Counted from the first letter of the stretch, positions 34,482-43,579 are shown. The stretch: 64,000 bases of DNA from Oscillospiraceae bacterium HV4-5-C5C (GCA_012034405.1 JAAVLZ010000009.1:1-64000), one strand, 5' to 3'. Numbers and translations: made by a program. The notes: generated from the sequence alone by a model not told the origin.

Positions 34482-34510
34482 CTTATAAATCTAATCTGGA
34501 TATATGTCAA
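34482..34510 (-). promoter_or_regulatory. Near-consensus promoter of the secreted-protein/ABC operon
   Basis: Minus strand: -35 TTGACA (34505-34510), 17-base spacer, -10 TATAAG (34482-34487). It lies about 240 bases upstream of the secreted protein start, giving a long AT-rich leader. A palindrome CTTTAACTAAAG (34451-34462) is just downstream of the start point and could be an operator. Confidence 0.7.
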
Positions 34511-34774
34511 TTTTCCAGTGGATTTTAGCCTGCATTTTTAAGTCATTTTATAAACTTTTAATATTTTAATATGATGATATTTGAGTCGCACCATTCACAT
34601 CGCGTTTTGCCAACCAGCAAAGACAGATAGTCTGGCTAAACGCTGAGCGGTCGCTGAGCTGCTGTCATTTATCGTTAAACTGCAGGATAGAGATGGGAGC
34701 GCTTTGTCACGCTTACCGGCTCAGCACCATAAGTACAGGTATTGGATAAACAGCCGCCTCAGCGGACTGGCAGG
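34511..34774. other. AT-rich intergenic stretch
   Basis: Apart from the operon promoter at its left edge, I see no gene here. The part up to about 34,600 is strongly AT-rich; composition returns to the local average beyond 34,650. Confidence 0.4.
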
Positions 34775-34960
34775 TTAGTCCTCAATTAAGTTATCTGCAG
34801 CGGCGGTGGCCAGACCAAAACTGCGCCGGTACTGCAGCGGGGTCAGACCGGTCCATTTGCGAAAGGCTTTGTAGGATGCCAGCGCTGTTTCCCTTTAAAC
34901 CAATAGTAACCGTCATAGCCGTACCGCTCCAGCCATTCCGGCGGCAGGGGCTGCGGCCGT
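34775..34960 (-). pseudogene. C-terminal remnant of an AraC-type regulator
   Basis: Reading leftwards to TAA 34775-34777, the frame gives ALASYKAFRKWTGLTPLQYR and a short tail, which matches the end of the second HTH of AraC regulators (FKKWTGxTPxQYR). Upstream of about 34894 this frame is closed; a neighbouring frame reads PPEWLERYGYDGYYWFKG, which may be the preceding part after a frameshift. No start codon or sensor domain remains, so the gene is a relic. Confidence 0.4.
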
Positions 34961-35145
34961 TAACCCTGGCCCGGCAGGCTGTCGTACGCTGCGCTGTTTT
35001 TACAGGCAAAGCAGCTGCAGGCTCCATGCGAGCGCTCAAAAACCATCCTTTCACTATAGCCCAGCCTCCGGTAAAATACAGGCAGGCCAGCACAGCTGGC
35101 GATTGTCCGGTATTTATGGCGTACGGGTCCGGAAAGGGAAGCACC

Positions 35146-36156
35146 ATGCCAAAAGCTTTGAAAGTTATCCTTTATGTTCTGCTGGGTCTGGTTGTGCTCC
35201 TTGCCGGCTTTTTAGCTTATGCCCTGCTTTCGCCGGAGCCGCTGGTTTTTTACCTCCGGCACACCCCAGCCATGAACGGTGTCCCTGAAGCGACTGAGGC
35301 CCAGGCGGAGGCGCTGGCGGCTACAACAGTAGAATCAGACCTGGCCTATCCTTCGCAATATCAAAACGCAACCTTTGACCTCATTTATCCGCAGGATACA
35401 GAGCAGGCCCTGCCAGTCGTCATCTGGATGCATGGCGGGGCTTTTGTAGCTGGTTCCAAGGAGAGCATTACCGCCTGGGGCGCGCAGCTGGCGCAGCAGG
35501 GCTATGCCGTCATAGCTTTCAATTATGAGCTGGCGCCGGAAGCACATTATCCGGCCCAGATTCAGCAGATCGGCGAATTAGTGACTTATTTACAGCAGCA
35601 TGCGGCTGATTACCCAATGCTTGACTTGCAGCGGATCATTTTGGGCGGCGACTCCGCCGGCGCGCAGATGATGGCTCAGTACATAGCGCTGCAGACCAAT
35701 CCGGAACTGGCTCAGGCCATGAACATATCCGCGACCGTCTCACCAGAGCAGCTCAAGGCGGCCTTGCTGTACTGCGGCCCCTATAACTTAAGCCTGTTTG
35801 AAAACAGTGACAGCTGGATCATGCGCTATTTCATCAACCATCTGGGTATGGCTTACTTTGGGACCCGCAGCTGGACCAAGCTGCCTGCTTACGAGCAGGT
35901 CTCCGTAGTGAACTATGTGACCTCCGCCTATCCGCCCACTTATATAACAGATGGTAACAGCTATTCCTTCCCCGAGCACGGAGAGCAGCTATATGAAAAA
36001 CTGCAGGCTGCCGGGGTCACCAGTAAAGCGCTGATTTATCCGGCATCCTATGGTACGGTCACCCATGAATACCAGTTTGACTTCAAAAATTACCCTGAGG
36101 AAGCCCAGACCTGCTTTGACCAGACCGTGGCCTTTTTACAGCAGCTGCCCGGCTGA
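35146..36156 (+). CDS. Membrane-anchored alpha/beta-hydrolase esterase
   Basis: Protein of 336 residues with an N-terminal hydrophobic helix (about 4-26; a signal anchor) and an extracytoplasmic hydrolase domain. Hormone-sensitive-lipase-like signs: HGGAF oxyanion hole, NYELAPEAHYPAQ, nucleophile GGDSAGAQ, and a late His in VTHEYQFD. ATG 35146 is chosen because GGAAAGGGAAG precedes it and the hydrophobic segment begins there; the open frame extends further back without a ribosome site. Substrate could be an acylated sugar or lipid at the cell surface. It stands alone, convergent with the nucleoside hydrolase. Confidence 0.87.
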   Translation: MPKALKVILYVLLGLVVLLAGFLAYALLSPEPLVFYLRHTPAMNGVPEATEAQAEALAATTVESDLAYPSQYQNATFDLIYPQDTEQALPVVIWMHGGAFVAGSKESITAWGAQLAQQGYAVIAFNYELAPEAHYPAQIQQIGELVTYLQQHAADYPMLDLQRIILGGDSAGAQMMAQYIALQTNPELAQAMNISATVSPEQLKAALLYCGPYNLSLFENSDSWIMRYFINHLGMAYFGTRSWTKLPAYEQVSVVNYVTSAYPPTYITDGNSYSFPEHGEQLYEKLQAAGVTSKALIYPASYGTVTHEYQFDFKNYPEEAQTCFDQTVAFLQQLPG

Positions 36157-36226
36157 ACCTGAGTTAAGGCAGCCTATAGCGGGACGTACGGCACGCCGCA
36201 GCGTATAGCCTGGTTGGCGACTATAA

Positions 36227-37171
36227 TCATGCCTCCGTCAAGGGCTGTTGTCTGAGTTTAGTCAGCAGATCTGTCATCAGGGCGTCCCGGTTGATGGCAA
36301 AGACCTCCCGGTACAGCGGCCGGCTGAGATCCAGTGCCCAGTGTCCGTCATAGGTCGGTATGGGCCGGGGCAGCAGGCGGTCACGCATGAACGCCTGATC
36401 TAGCAGCCATGCTACCGCTGTCACATCCCAGATCGGCCGGCTCCAGCAACCCCGCTGCCCGCTGAGCGAAGCTTCAGCCACGCTATGCTGCCACAGGTAA
36501 TCACAGAGCGGATTCTGCCCTTTCAGCCAGGCGGTCAGTTCCGGCGCGGTCGTCAGGAAGCTGGAGACAACACCCTGACAAGGGAGCAGAACCAGCGGTA
36601 CGCCGCTGTCAAAAAGCACCCGGGCTCCGGCTATATCCTGCTCCAGATTGAATTCACGATTATCCGGCCAGTCAGTCCGGTTGCCACCCAGCCAAATTAC
36701 CACCAGCTTACGGTTCAGTTCCGGCGCCAGCAACAGAGCAGAAGCGACATTGGTAATGGCGCCGATGGCCACCACATATAGCGGCCGTTCCTCTGGCTGC
36801 GCCAGGCCAAGCTCTGCCAGACGTCTTGCAGCCGGAGACTCCACCGGTTCCTGCTCAGAGGGCAGGTAGCCAGCCGAGCCGCGCGCTACCTGGGGCTCCA
36901 GGTCCCGGCGGTCCAGCAGCTGCAGCAGTTTTAATATCTCCTGGTAGCTTTTTTCCATGCCGTCTGCCGGGCTCTCAGAATGGTGGTTAAAAAAGGGCGC
37001 GGCGTGAATGCCCTTGAGCCTCAGCCGATCCTCAGAGCGGATCAGGTAAGACAGGGCAAACTGATCATCCATCTCATTATAGGTGTCCGTATCAAGAACA
37101 ACATCAGCCGGATAAACCGGCCGCTGCAGGCGCTTCAGTAGAAATTCTTCAGGCAGCGGTGCAAAAGACAT
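36227..37171 (-). CDS. Nucleoside hydrolase family protein
   Basis: Protein of 314 residues. The family's calcium-binding signature DTDTYNEMDDQ (about residues 26-36) is clear, with ALSYLI after it, AIGAITNVASALL in the middle, and EFNLEQDIAGARVLF later. Such enzymes cleave the N-glycosidic bond of ribonucleosides, although the Tyr inside the signature and an unusual ending leave specificity open. ATG 37171 follows AAAGAGG; upstream extension lacks a ribosome site. It ends 70 bases from the convergent esterase gene. Confidence 0.87.
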   Translation of the reverse strand: MSFAPLPEEFLLKRLQRPVYPADVVLDTDTYNEMDDQFALSYLIRSEDRLRLKGIHAAPFFNHHSESPADGMEKSYQEILKLLQLLDRRDLEPQVARGSAGYLPSEQEPVESPAARRLAELGLAQPEERPLYVVAIGAITNVASALLLAPELNRKLVVIWLGGNRTDWPDNREFNLEQDIAGARVLFDSGVPLVLLPCQGVVSSFLTTAPELTAWLKGQNPLCDYLWQHSVAEASLSGQRGCWSRPIWDVTAVAWLLDQAFMRDRLLPRPIPTYDGHWALDLSRPLYREVFAINRDALMTDLLTKLRQQPLTEA

Positions 37172-37399
37172 ATCATACCTCTTTCTGGCCAGGCGCGTTT
37201 GCTTGACTGGCTCATTCACATTACCTGGCATTTTAGCATCCTTTGGTGCGCTCCCGCACAGAACACGATCTGGCGCAGCCGTTAAAACCGGGAATAGCGT
37301 TGAAAACGCGCTTCCCGATTCAAGAAGGGCAGCTGCCACGTCTTCCGGCTCCCCCGGGCGACCTGGCACTTCATGATCAGTATCGCCGGTCACTGCCCC

Positions 37400-39685
37400 C
37401 TAAACCTCCTTTTCCTGACCGTCTTTGGCTTCCAGCAGCTCCAGGGAATCGCTAAGCTCTCGTTGCATACCCGCAAGGTCCAGGAAATCTTCAATGTATT
37501 CCTTGCGCAGCAATTCCGGGGGTATGTATTCGTTGAATTTATGATCAATTACAGCAGTTTCCGGCAGCGGCAGTTTATCCGGCAGCAAGTTTAACCGGGG
37601 AATCTGCCGCAGCAGTTGTTCCAGATAGCGGACAGGCTCAGCCGGGTCGCTTGCCGCCCCCGCGGGCAGCTGGCGCAGGCTGACTTCAAGGTACACTGCC
37701 GTGTGCCAGGGCAGACGATTAGGAATGCCCAGCTGCAGCAATACATAATGCAGGGTGTAGAGCTGGCGGGTGCCGATCCAGGGAAAGATAGCAAACTTCT
37801 GGGCAGACAGCTGAGTGACCGGCTGATGCAGGATGCCTGAGTTGCGGGCCAGATAGCGGATTTCAGTCAGGCGTTCCCGGCAGGATTCGCTTAAGTAAGG
37901 GTAAAGCTGCTCCTGCAGCAGAATCTGCCGGATTTTCCGCACCAGTACGGTATGCAGTTCTGCTGTAAAATCCACATCCCAGTCCACCGTTGAAATACCC
38001 GGCACAGGCTTAACAAAGAGAGTCCGGGCTTTGACATTAACATCCACGGTTTCCCAGGTACGCCCAGCCAGGGCAAAATGCATGCCTGGGGGATATATTT
38101 TATCCACAGTACCAATGGAGCGGTTCTCGTCCTTTACCAGATAATATTCCGGTACGCGAAAGACGGCCAGGAAGTGAAAGTGGTTGACGATTTTTTCTCC
38201 GGCCGGACCAATGATCAGTCCATCGCGATCTTCTACCTTCTGTAAGTGGCCGATTTCCAGCAGATGGCGCAGCAGCAGCTGATAGTCCTCCGCCGGAATG
38301 TGGCTGAAACTGGAGAGGGACAGAATATGGCGCGCCAGCTCCGCGGCGCTGGCTTCGCCGGCTGAAAGCAGATAGCTCATTGTCTGGTGGTACAGCAGGG
38401 TATATGGCAGGCGCGGCTTTTGCAGCGGCTCCAGCCAACGATCGCGCGTATAGAGCTCAAGGATGACAATCGCGCGCAGAAAGCCCCAGTTGATCGGACC
38501 CAGGGTGTCCGCGGCGGTGGCCTGAACGTCGTCCACAAAGGTGAACAGCATCTGCGGAATCTGACCGCGCCTCCCGCAGCGGCCCAGCCGCTGGGCAAAG
38601 CTGGAAACGGTGGCAGGTGCGCCAATCTGCACCACCTGGTCCAGTGAACCAATATCAATGCCCAGTTCCAACGTAACGGTCGCGCCGGTCACTAACTGCT
38701 CCTCAGAGGTCTTCATTTCGTCCTCTGCCTGTTCTCTCAGTAAAACGGAGACGTTGCCATGGTGCACCCGGTAAACATCCGGTGCGTGCTGTTTGAGCGC
38801 GATCTGGCGTAAATTGGCTATGACCAGTTCAATTTCTTCCCGTGAATTGGCAAAGACAATGGTCTTTTTGCCCAGGGTCATCTTAAAGAGATAGTTATAG
38901 TGCTGCAGATCGCCCGCACTGATAACTGGCGCAGCCTGATCTGAAACCGGCGGCAATTTGGCCGGCCGCGCGGCTTCACCATCGCCATCCTTGGCAAAGC
39001 GCTCCATCAGCAGGCGCAGCTTGCGGGCTTCAGCCGGTAAAACCGGAGCCTGGCAGGGGCGGGATGAGCCGGAGCTGAGCCAGTCCACCGCGGCCTGCAG
39101 GTCACCCAGCGTAGCCGACAGGCCAATGCGCCGGGGATCCAGTCCGGTCAGCTGTCGAAGCCGCTCCAGCTGGCACAGGACCTGCACCCCCCGCAGATCA
39201 CGCATGAAGTAATGGACTTCGTCAATAATGACATAGCGCAGATCACTGAAAAGCCTGAGGCTGGCGCCGCGCTTATGGATCAGCAGGGACTCCAGAGATT
39301 CAGGCGTAATCTGCAGGATACCTTCAGGCTTTTTGAGCAGCCGCTGCTTTTGCGCCTGAGAGGCGTCCCCGTGCCACTTATAGACCTTAAGGCCGGAAGC
39401 CTGCAGCAAGTCGTCCAGCCGCTTGAACTGGTCGTTGATCAGCGCTTTCAGCGGGCTGATATACAAAACCGCGACCGAGCCGGACGGATGCTGCTGCAGG
39501 TCCGTTAAAACCGGCAAAAAGGCCGCCTCTGTTTTACCGGAAGCCGTGCCTGAAGATAACAGCAGATTATCCTGGTGATTCAGGATCACTTCTATGGCGG
39601 CTACCTGAATGGCCCGCAGTTCCTGCCAGCCGTTCGCGTATATGTACTCCTGGATATAAGGAGCCAAAGATTGAAAAGCATCCAT
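37400..39685 (-). CDS. Lhr-like DEAD/DEAH helicase of the TerB-linked operon
   Basis: Superfamily 2 helicase of 761 residues. Motif I SSGTASGKTEAAFLP, Ia YISPLKALINDQFKRL, II DEVHYFMRD, III LSATLGD, then the second RecA domain with VFANSREEIELV, TVTLELGIDIG and motif VI QRLGRCGRRGQ. A C-terminal region of about 330 residues resembles the Lhr/BrxHI type winged-helix end. It lies 11 bases after the BrxD-like gene and is last of three. In BREX type 2 and other defence clusters, Lhr-like helicases pair with DUF2791 ATPases, so a defence or DNA-processing role is likely. No nuclease domain is seen in it. Confidence 0.9.
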   Translation of the reverse strand: MDAFQSLAPYIQEYIYANGWQELRAIQVAAIEVILNHQDNLLLSSGTASGKTEAAFLPVLTDLQQHPSGSVAVLYISPLKALINDQFKRLDDLLQASGLKVYKWHGDASQAQKQRLLKKPEGILQITPESLESLLIHKRGASLRLFSDLRYVIIDEVHYFMRDLRGVQVLCQLERLRQLTGLDPRRIGLSATLGDLQAAVDWLSSGSSRPCQAPVLPAEARKLRLLMERFAKDGDGEAARPAKLPPVSDQAAPVISAGDLQHYNYLFKMTLGKKTIVFANSREEIELVIANLRQIALKQHAPDVYRVHHGNVSVLLREQAEDEMKTSEEQLVTGATVTLELGIDIGSLDQVVQIGAPATVSSFAQRLGRCGRRGQIPQMLFTFVDDVQATAADTLGPINWGFLRAIVILELYTRDRWLEPLQKPRLPYTLLYHQTMSYLLSAGEASAAELARHILSLSSFSHIPAEDYQLLLRHLLEIGHLQKVEDRDGLIIGPAGEKIVNHFHFLAVFRVPEYYLVKDENRSIGTVDKIYPPGMHFALAGRTWETVDVNVKARTLFVKPVPGISTVDWDVDFTAELHTVLVRKIRQILLQEQLYPYLSESCRERLTEIRYLARNSGILHQPVTQLSAQKFAIFPWIGTRQLYTLHYVLLQLGIPNRLPWHTAVYLEVSLRQLPAGAASDPAEPVRYLEQLLRQIPRLNLLPDKLPLPETAVIDHKFNEYIPPELLRKEYIEDFLDLAGMQRELSDSLELLEAKDGQEKEV

Positions 39686-39696
39686 GCCGCAGCCTC

Positions 39697-41019
39697 CTAA
39701 AGCTCAAAGGTGGTAAAGGGATCGGCCGCCGGCTGCTCTTTTGCCGGGGTAAAGCCGCCGTTTTCCAGCAGTCCCGCCAGGGTCTGGCCGGGGTTTTGCT
39801 GCAGCAGGTCCAGCAGATCAATGAAGTCCCGGATGATTTCCCGCGGCGTGATCAGGCTGGACGCGCCTACCCGGTTGTAAGCGACATTCAGGAACAGCTG
39901 CAGGTCGTCCGCGCAAAGCTGGGAGTGATACCCGTACATCTGCCCGTGCATCTGAGCCAGTTTTTCCAGCAGGACATAAATCTCTTCCGGGGTCAGCAGA
40001 CTGAGGCGGATGAGGGGTGACAGCAGATCCTTAGTGTCCTGCCCCGCAAAACGGCTGTCAGCCAATCTGGAGCGCAGCGCTTCATAGCTGAAGACGCCCT
40101 TGTACTTGTCTTCAATGCACTGCGGCGTAGCACCCAGCAGAAAACCGATGTGCCGGGCCTTACCCTGCAGGACGTCGTTATACATGGTCAGGATTTTTTC
40201 ATAATTATTCTGCCGGGTGGCGGCATGGGTGATTTTGAAGATATTGATCAGTTCATCTACAATCACCAGCATGCCGCGGTAACCTGCCAGCACCGCAAAG
40301 CGGGCCAGAATTTTCATGTAATCATACCAGTTATCATCCGTCACAATAGCGTGAATGCCCAGCTCCTGCCGGGCCTCCGTTCGCGTATTGTATTCGCCGC
40401 GAAACCAGCGCAGCACATTGGATTTCAGGTCCGCATCATCCTGCTCATAAGCCCGGACGTACAGCTGCATGGCCCGGGCAAAATCAAAGCCGTTGACCAT
40501 CCCCTCAAGTTCAGCTGTCACCAGCTGGATGCGCTGCTGCAGCGCCTGATTCAGTCTCTCCGCGGTAAGGGTTTCTCCCGACCCGCTCAGGCTTTCCCTG
40601 GTCTGCTGCTGCAAGCCCGTGATCCAGCGCTCCAGGATCAGGGGCAACGCGCCGCCATCCGGCCGCGTCTTGGTGGAAAGATTTTTGACCAGCTCCCGGT
40701 ACGTAGCCACGCCCTGACCCTTGCTGCCGGCAAACCGCCGTTCCGGCGAAAGATCCGCATCCATGACCACAAAGCCGCGATCCACGGCATAATTGCGAAT
40801 CGTCTGCAGCAAAAAGCTTTTACCGCTCCCGTAACGCCCGACAATAAAGCGAAACGAGGCCCCGCCTTCTGCCACGCGTTCAATATCTGTCAGCAGGGCG
40901 TCAATCTCCCGGTCCCGGCCTACCGCAATATATTCCAGACCAATGCGGGGGACCACACCGCCTTTAAGCGCGGTCAGGATGGTGGTTGTAATGCGTTTGG
41001 GCGGCAAACTTGTCTGCAT
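39697..41019 (-). CDS. BrxD-like P-loop ATPase (DUF2791 type)
   Basis: ATPase of 440 residues. Opening segment LKGGVVPRIGLEYIAVGRDR leads to Walker A GRYGSGKSF (about 62-70), then VVMDADLSPERRF, Walker B MLVIVDELIN, and a C-terminal helical region (ITPREIIRDFIDLLDLLQQN). These are features of the DUF2791/BrxD family found in BREX type 2 and related clusters. It lies 9 bases downstream of the TerB protein gene and 11 bases before the helicase. It may load or regulate the helicase. No methylase, PglZ or PglY gene is nearby, so this is not BREX itself. Confidence 0.88.
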   Translation of the reverse strand: MQTSLPPKRITTTILTALKGGVVPRIGLEYIAVGRDREIDALLTDIERVAEGGASFRFIVGRYGSGKSFLLQTIRNYAVDRGFVVMDADLSPERRFAGSKGQGVATYRELVKNLSTKTRPDGGALPLILERWITGLQQQTRESLSGSGETLTAERLNQALQQRIQLVTAELEGMVNGFDFARAMQLYVRAYEQDDADLKSNVLRWFRGEYNTRTEARQELGIHAIVTDDNWYDYMKILARFAVLAGYRGMLVIVDELINIFKITHAATRQNNYEKILTMYNDVLQGKARHIGFLLGATPQCIEDKYKGVFSYEALRSRLADSRFAGQDTKDLLSPLIRLSLLTPEEIYVLLEKLAQMHGQMYGYHSQLCADDLQLFLNVAYNRVGASSLITPREIIRDFIDLLDLLQQNPGQTLAGLLENGGFTPAKEQPAADPFTTFEL

Positions 41020-41028
41020 ATCTGTATC

Positions 41029-43095
41029 TTACCTTTCCTGCGTTATGGCGTCTGCGGCCCCGGCCTCCGCTAAGGCCCGGCGCAGCTCTGCTTCATAGTC
41101 CTCATAACAGTATAACTGGTCATCGAGCTCCAGCAGGCTGTCCTGCAGGGAGTCCAGGGCAGCTTCATTAATGCGGTCAATCAAAACTTCCGGCAGGCAG
41201 CCGGTTGAATGGCACCAGGTCTGAAAGGCCGCCTGAGTCGGGCGCTCCAGCGCCAGGCGCAGCGCTGCCTGCGCGGTGGCGTCCAGCAGGCTGAGTAAGC
41301 GCGCCCAGGGTTCGGAGGTGGCTCCGGCTGTCGGCTCGGGCGCGGTGGCGGCCGGCTCGGGCGCGCTGGCTGCCGGCTCGGGCACAGTGGCTGTCGGCTC
41401 GGGCGCGCTGGCTCCGCCTGCTTCGCCCAGATCAGCCAGCAGGCGATCCTGAATACGCTGAGCGTTCAGGCGGATGACCTGCAGCTGATCGTGACGGACT
41501 TCAATCTGAATCCGGTGCGTCTGCTGATAATAGTCCGCGATTTCCTGATCAATCCAGGTAAAAAACTGTTCCGGGCTCAGGCGGCAGTCCGTCGGCCGGC
41601 CGGATACGCAAGTCAGATCCAACAGTCCGGGATCTTTTGCCGGGGGTTTCAAGTGGTGCTTAAAACCAGCCTGTGTACGGTAATAGATTTCAATTTGTTT
41701 CAACAGATAGCCAATAAGTCCGCGGCCGGCCGGCAGCAGTGCTTTGTAAGCGGCTTTATGCCAGCGTTGCTTCACCTGATAATAGGACTCAGCCTCTGAG
41801 TACTGCAGCCAGCAGTCATCCTGCCGCCAGGTAGACGGATGACAGCGGGCCTGAGCAAATGGCTCCCAGTACTCATCGGTCTGATAATATAACAGCGCCG
41901 CAAGACCCGTGCCGCTGGCCTGCAGGCGCTGATCCAGACGAACACAGAGACTGTCAAAGCAGTCAGCCATAAGCCTGGCGTTATCCGGATTATAAAAGGC
42001 AGAACGGCTGATTTTATAGTCAGAATATTCAGCCAGCCGGGCAAAGGAGCAAAGCCTACCATCCTCATTATTATAGTATGACAGCAGGTCCGGCCATGGC
42101 GCTGCAGCGGTCTGAAAGCTGTCAAAGGCCGGTTTGAACTCATGCGTTATATAAAAATCCTTGACCCAGCTGCTGAACACCGGGTCCACCGCGGGCAACG
42201 CTTGCCGGTAGGCTTGCCATAAATCCAGCAGGCGCCGGAAGCTGTCCTCAGGACCTGCTGTCCCGGCCATATTGAGCAGCTCATTGCTATACAAATACAA
42301 GACCGGCAACGACGCCGGTGCGGCTTTACCCTGTCTCAATAAACTCCGCCAGCTGAAATAGGTGCGCAGCTGCTGTTCCGTCATGGCCTGGTAATGCGGC
42401 AGAAAAGGCCTTTGCAGACCATTCATTGCCAGCGGCTCTGCCAGCTCAAAATCAGCCATAAAAAGCGCCTGGCGGTAAAAAAGGTCATCATACCATTGTG
42501 GCCAGCGCGCCGGGTGCAGCGCTTTTTGTTCCGGTGTCCGGGCCAGACGGCGCATGGCTGCCAGGCGGGTCTGCACCGGATCCGGCGGCAACAGCGGCTG
42601 AACCCGCGCGGCTGGAGGATGGTTGGCGGTCCGGCCGTTAACGCCGGGCTGCGCTGGCAGCAGGAGCTCCGCAAACGGATCCTGTTCAGGCAGTAGCCCC
42701 GGTGTCGGGCCGGCCTGAGGGCCGGTCCCGAGCACAGTTGCCGCCGGTTCCGGCTCCCGCCGGGGCCCGGACGGCTGAGGTATGAGCTCAGGCTGAGGCG
42801 ACCGCACGGTGCCGGCCGCCTGAGCCATCAACGCCCGCCCCGTCATCAGCGGCCAGTCAGGCTGGTCCGCGGCCCCCGCAGCGCCTGCAGCAGCTGAATC
42901 CGCTGCAGGATTGACCGATGCAGCGCCGGCTGCTTCCTGCAACTCAGGCGGCAGATCCAGCTCCGGAAACAGCGGGTCTTTAACCGCAGTCAGCTCCTCC
43001 CGGAGCAACCGCATAATATCCGCCAGACTTTCCAGTCCTCCGGTACGGTCTGAAGCCGGCTTACCCGGCCGTTTTATATCTGCCTCCCGGCTCAC
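41029..43095 (-). CDS. TerB_N/TerB_C domain protein
   Basis: Protein of 688 residues heading the three-gene operon. An Ala/Pro/Gln-rich disordered N-terminus (about 1-200) is followed by a TerB_N-like domain (about 205-380; FMADFELAEP, HYQAMTEQQLRTYFSWR, LYLYSNELLNMAGT) and a TerB_C-like domain (about 470-685; LSPEQFFTWIDQEIADYYQQ, ALDSLQDSLLELDDQLYCYE). An insert near 575-605 carries short repeats (units such as APEPTA). TerB-type proteins have been linked to tellurite/stress and phage resistance systems and to scaffold roles at the membrane. No catalytic motif is visible; a scaffold or sensor role for the ATPase and helicase is inferred. Confidence 0.82.
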   Translation of the reverse strand: MSREADIKRPGKPASDRTGGLESLADIMRLLREELTAVKDPLFPELDLPPELQEAAGAASVNPAADSAAAGAAGAADQPDWPLMTGRALMAQAAGTVRSPQPELIPQPSGPRREPEPAATVLGTGPQAGPTPGLLPEQDPFAELLLPAQPGVNGRTANHPPAARVQPLLPPDPVQTRLAAMRRLARTPEQKALHPARWPQWYDDLFYRQALFMADFELAEPLAMNGLQRPFLPHYQAMTEQQLRTYFSWRSLLRQGKAAPASLPVLYLYSNELLNMAGTAGPEDSFRRLLDLWQAYRQALPAVDPVFSSWVKDFYITHEFKPAFDSFQTAAAPWPDLLSYYNNEDGRLCSFARLAEYSDYKISRSAFYNPDNARLMADCFDSLCVRLDQRLQASGTGLAALLYYQTDEYWEPFAQARCHPSTWRQDDCWLQYSEAESYYQVKQRWHKAAYKALLPAGRGLIGYLLKQIEIYYRTQAGFKHHLKPPAKDPGLLDLTCVSGRPTDCRLSPEQFFTWIDQEIADYYQQTHRIQIEVRHDQLQVIRLNAQRIQDRLLADLGEAGGASAPEPTATVPEPAASAPEPAATAPEPTAGATSEPWARLLSLLDATAQAALRLALERPTQAAFQTWCHSTGCLPEVLIDRINEAALDSLQDSLLELDDQLYCYEDYEAELRRALAEAGAADAITQER
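41318..41422 (-). repeat. Short tandem repeats encoding a Pro/Glu/Ala linker
   Basis: Inside the TerB-domain gene, near-identical units of 21-24 bases (GGCTCGGGCGC-type on the plus strand) repeat about five times and encode PEPTA/PEPAA units. They form a linker inside the TerB_C-like region and are prone to slippage. Confidence 0.7.
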
Positions 43096-43233
43096 GTTAT
43101 CAGCTAACCTCCCGCCAACCTGTTATGATTTTCAGTTTAGCATAGGTCAGGCTGATGCGCACATATGTTCGTCAGCAAAGTTATCGCCGTATCAAGCCGC
43201 CCGGGCGGACCGCAAGCCTGCCAGACCTGGCAA

Positions 43234-43445
43234 TCAAACATCGGTCAGCGTCTCCAGCAGGCTCTTTACCGCGGCCGCAGGAAAAGCCTCCTCCCAGGAT
43301 ACGGTTTGCAGCCACCGCAACCGATGCACTTTAATGGGTCAATGATACTGTTTTCCGTATCTGTGGCTCCGGTGGGACAGACATAAAGGCACAGGCAGTC
43401 TTTGGTACACAAGCGAATATTCCTGACCGCATATTTTTTACTCAT
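43234..43445 (-). pseudogene. 2[4Fe-4S] ferredoxin-like protein, damaged second cluster
   Basis: ATG 43445 overlaps the rubredoxin-like gene stop by four bases. The frame begins MSKKYAVRNIRLCTKDCLC and continues LYVCPTGATDT, a complete first cluster motif, then KCIGCGGCKP where a second CxxCxxCxxxCP is expected. There the frame runs into unrelated residues and stops at 43266, while a neighbouring frame supplies a plausible original C-terminus (VSWEEAFPAAAVKSLLETL, stop at 43234). A small deletion therefore removed the last cysteine region. It may still be translated as a 59-residue protein. Confidence 0.6.
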
Positions 43446-43579
43446 ACTACCACCCTCTCGCTGATCTTCATAAACTTCCAGTTAGGCACTTTACAGATGG
43501 GGCAGACCTCTGGCAGCTGATCACCAATGTAAATAAAACCGCAGATGGTACAAACATATATGCTGCCGTTTTCCAGCAT
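43442..43579 (-). CDS. Rubredoxin-like small iron protein
   Basis: A 45-residue frame with GGAAGG before ATG 43579 has two CxxC knuckles: VCTICGFIYIGDQLPEVCPI and then CK. This is the rubredoxin-type iron site as found at the ends of rubrerythrins and in stand-alone mini-rubredoxins (YVCxxCGxxxxGxxPExCPxC). It should carry single electrons. It overlaps the ferredoxin-like gene by four bases and follows a truncated gene, so it is the intact middle of a decaying redox cluster. Confidence 0.75.
   Translation of the reverse strand: MLENGSIYVCTICGFIYIGDQLPEVCPICKVPNWKFMKISERVVV

Noticed and set aside
36157-36226. Bidirectional terminator between esterase and nucleoside hydrolase genes
   Set aside because: CCTATAGCG and CGTATAGCC form only an imperfect inverted pair with no U run on either side.
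37400-43095. Complete BREX locus
   Set aside because: Only the BrxD-like ATPase and BrxHI-like helicase types are present; no PglX methylase, PglZ phosphatase or PglY/BrxC protein is coded nearby.
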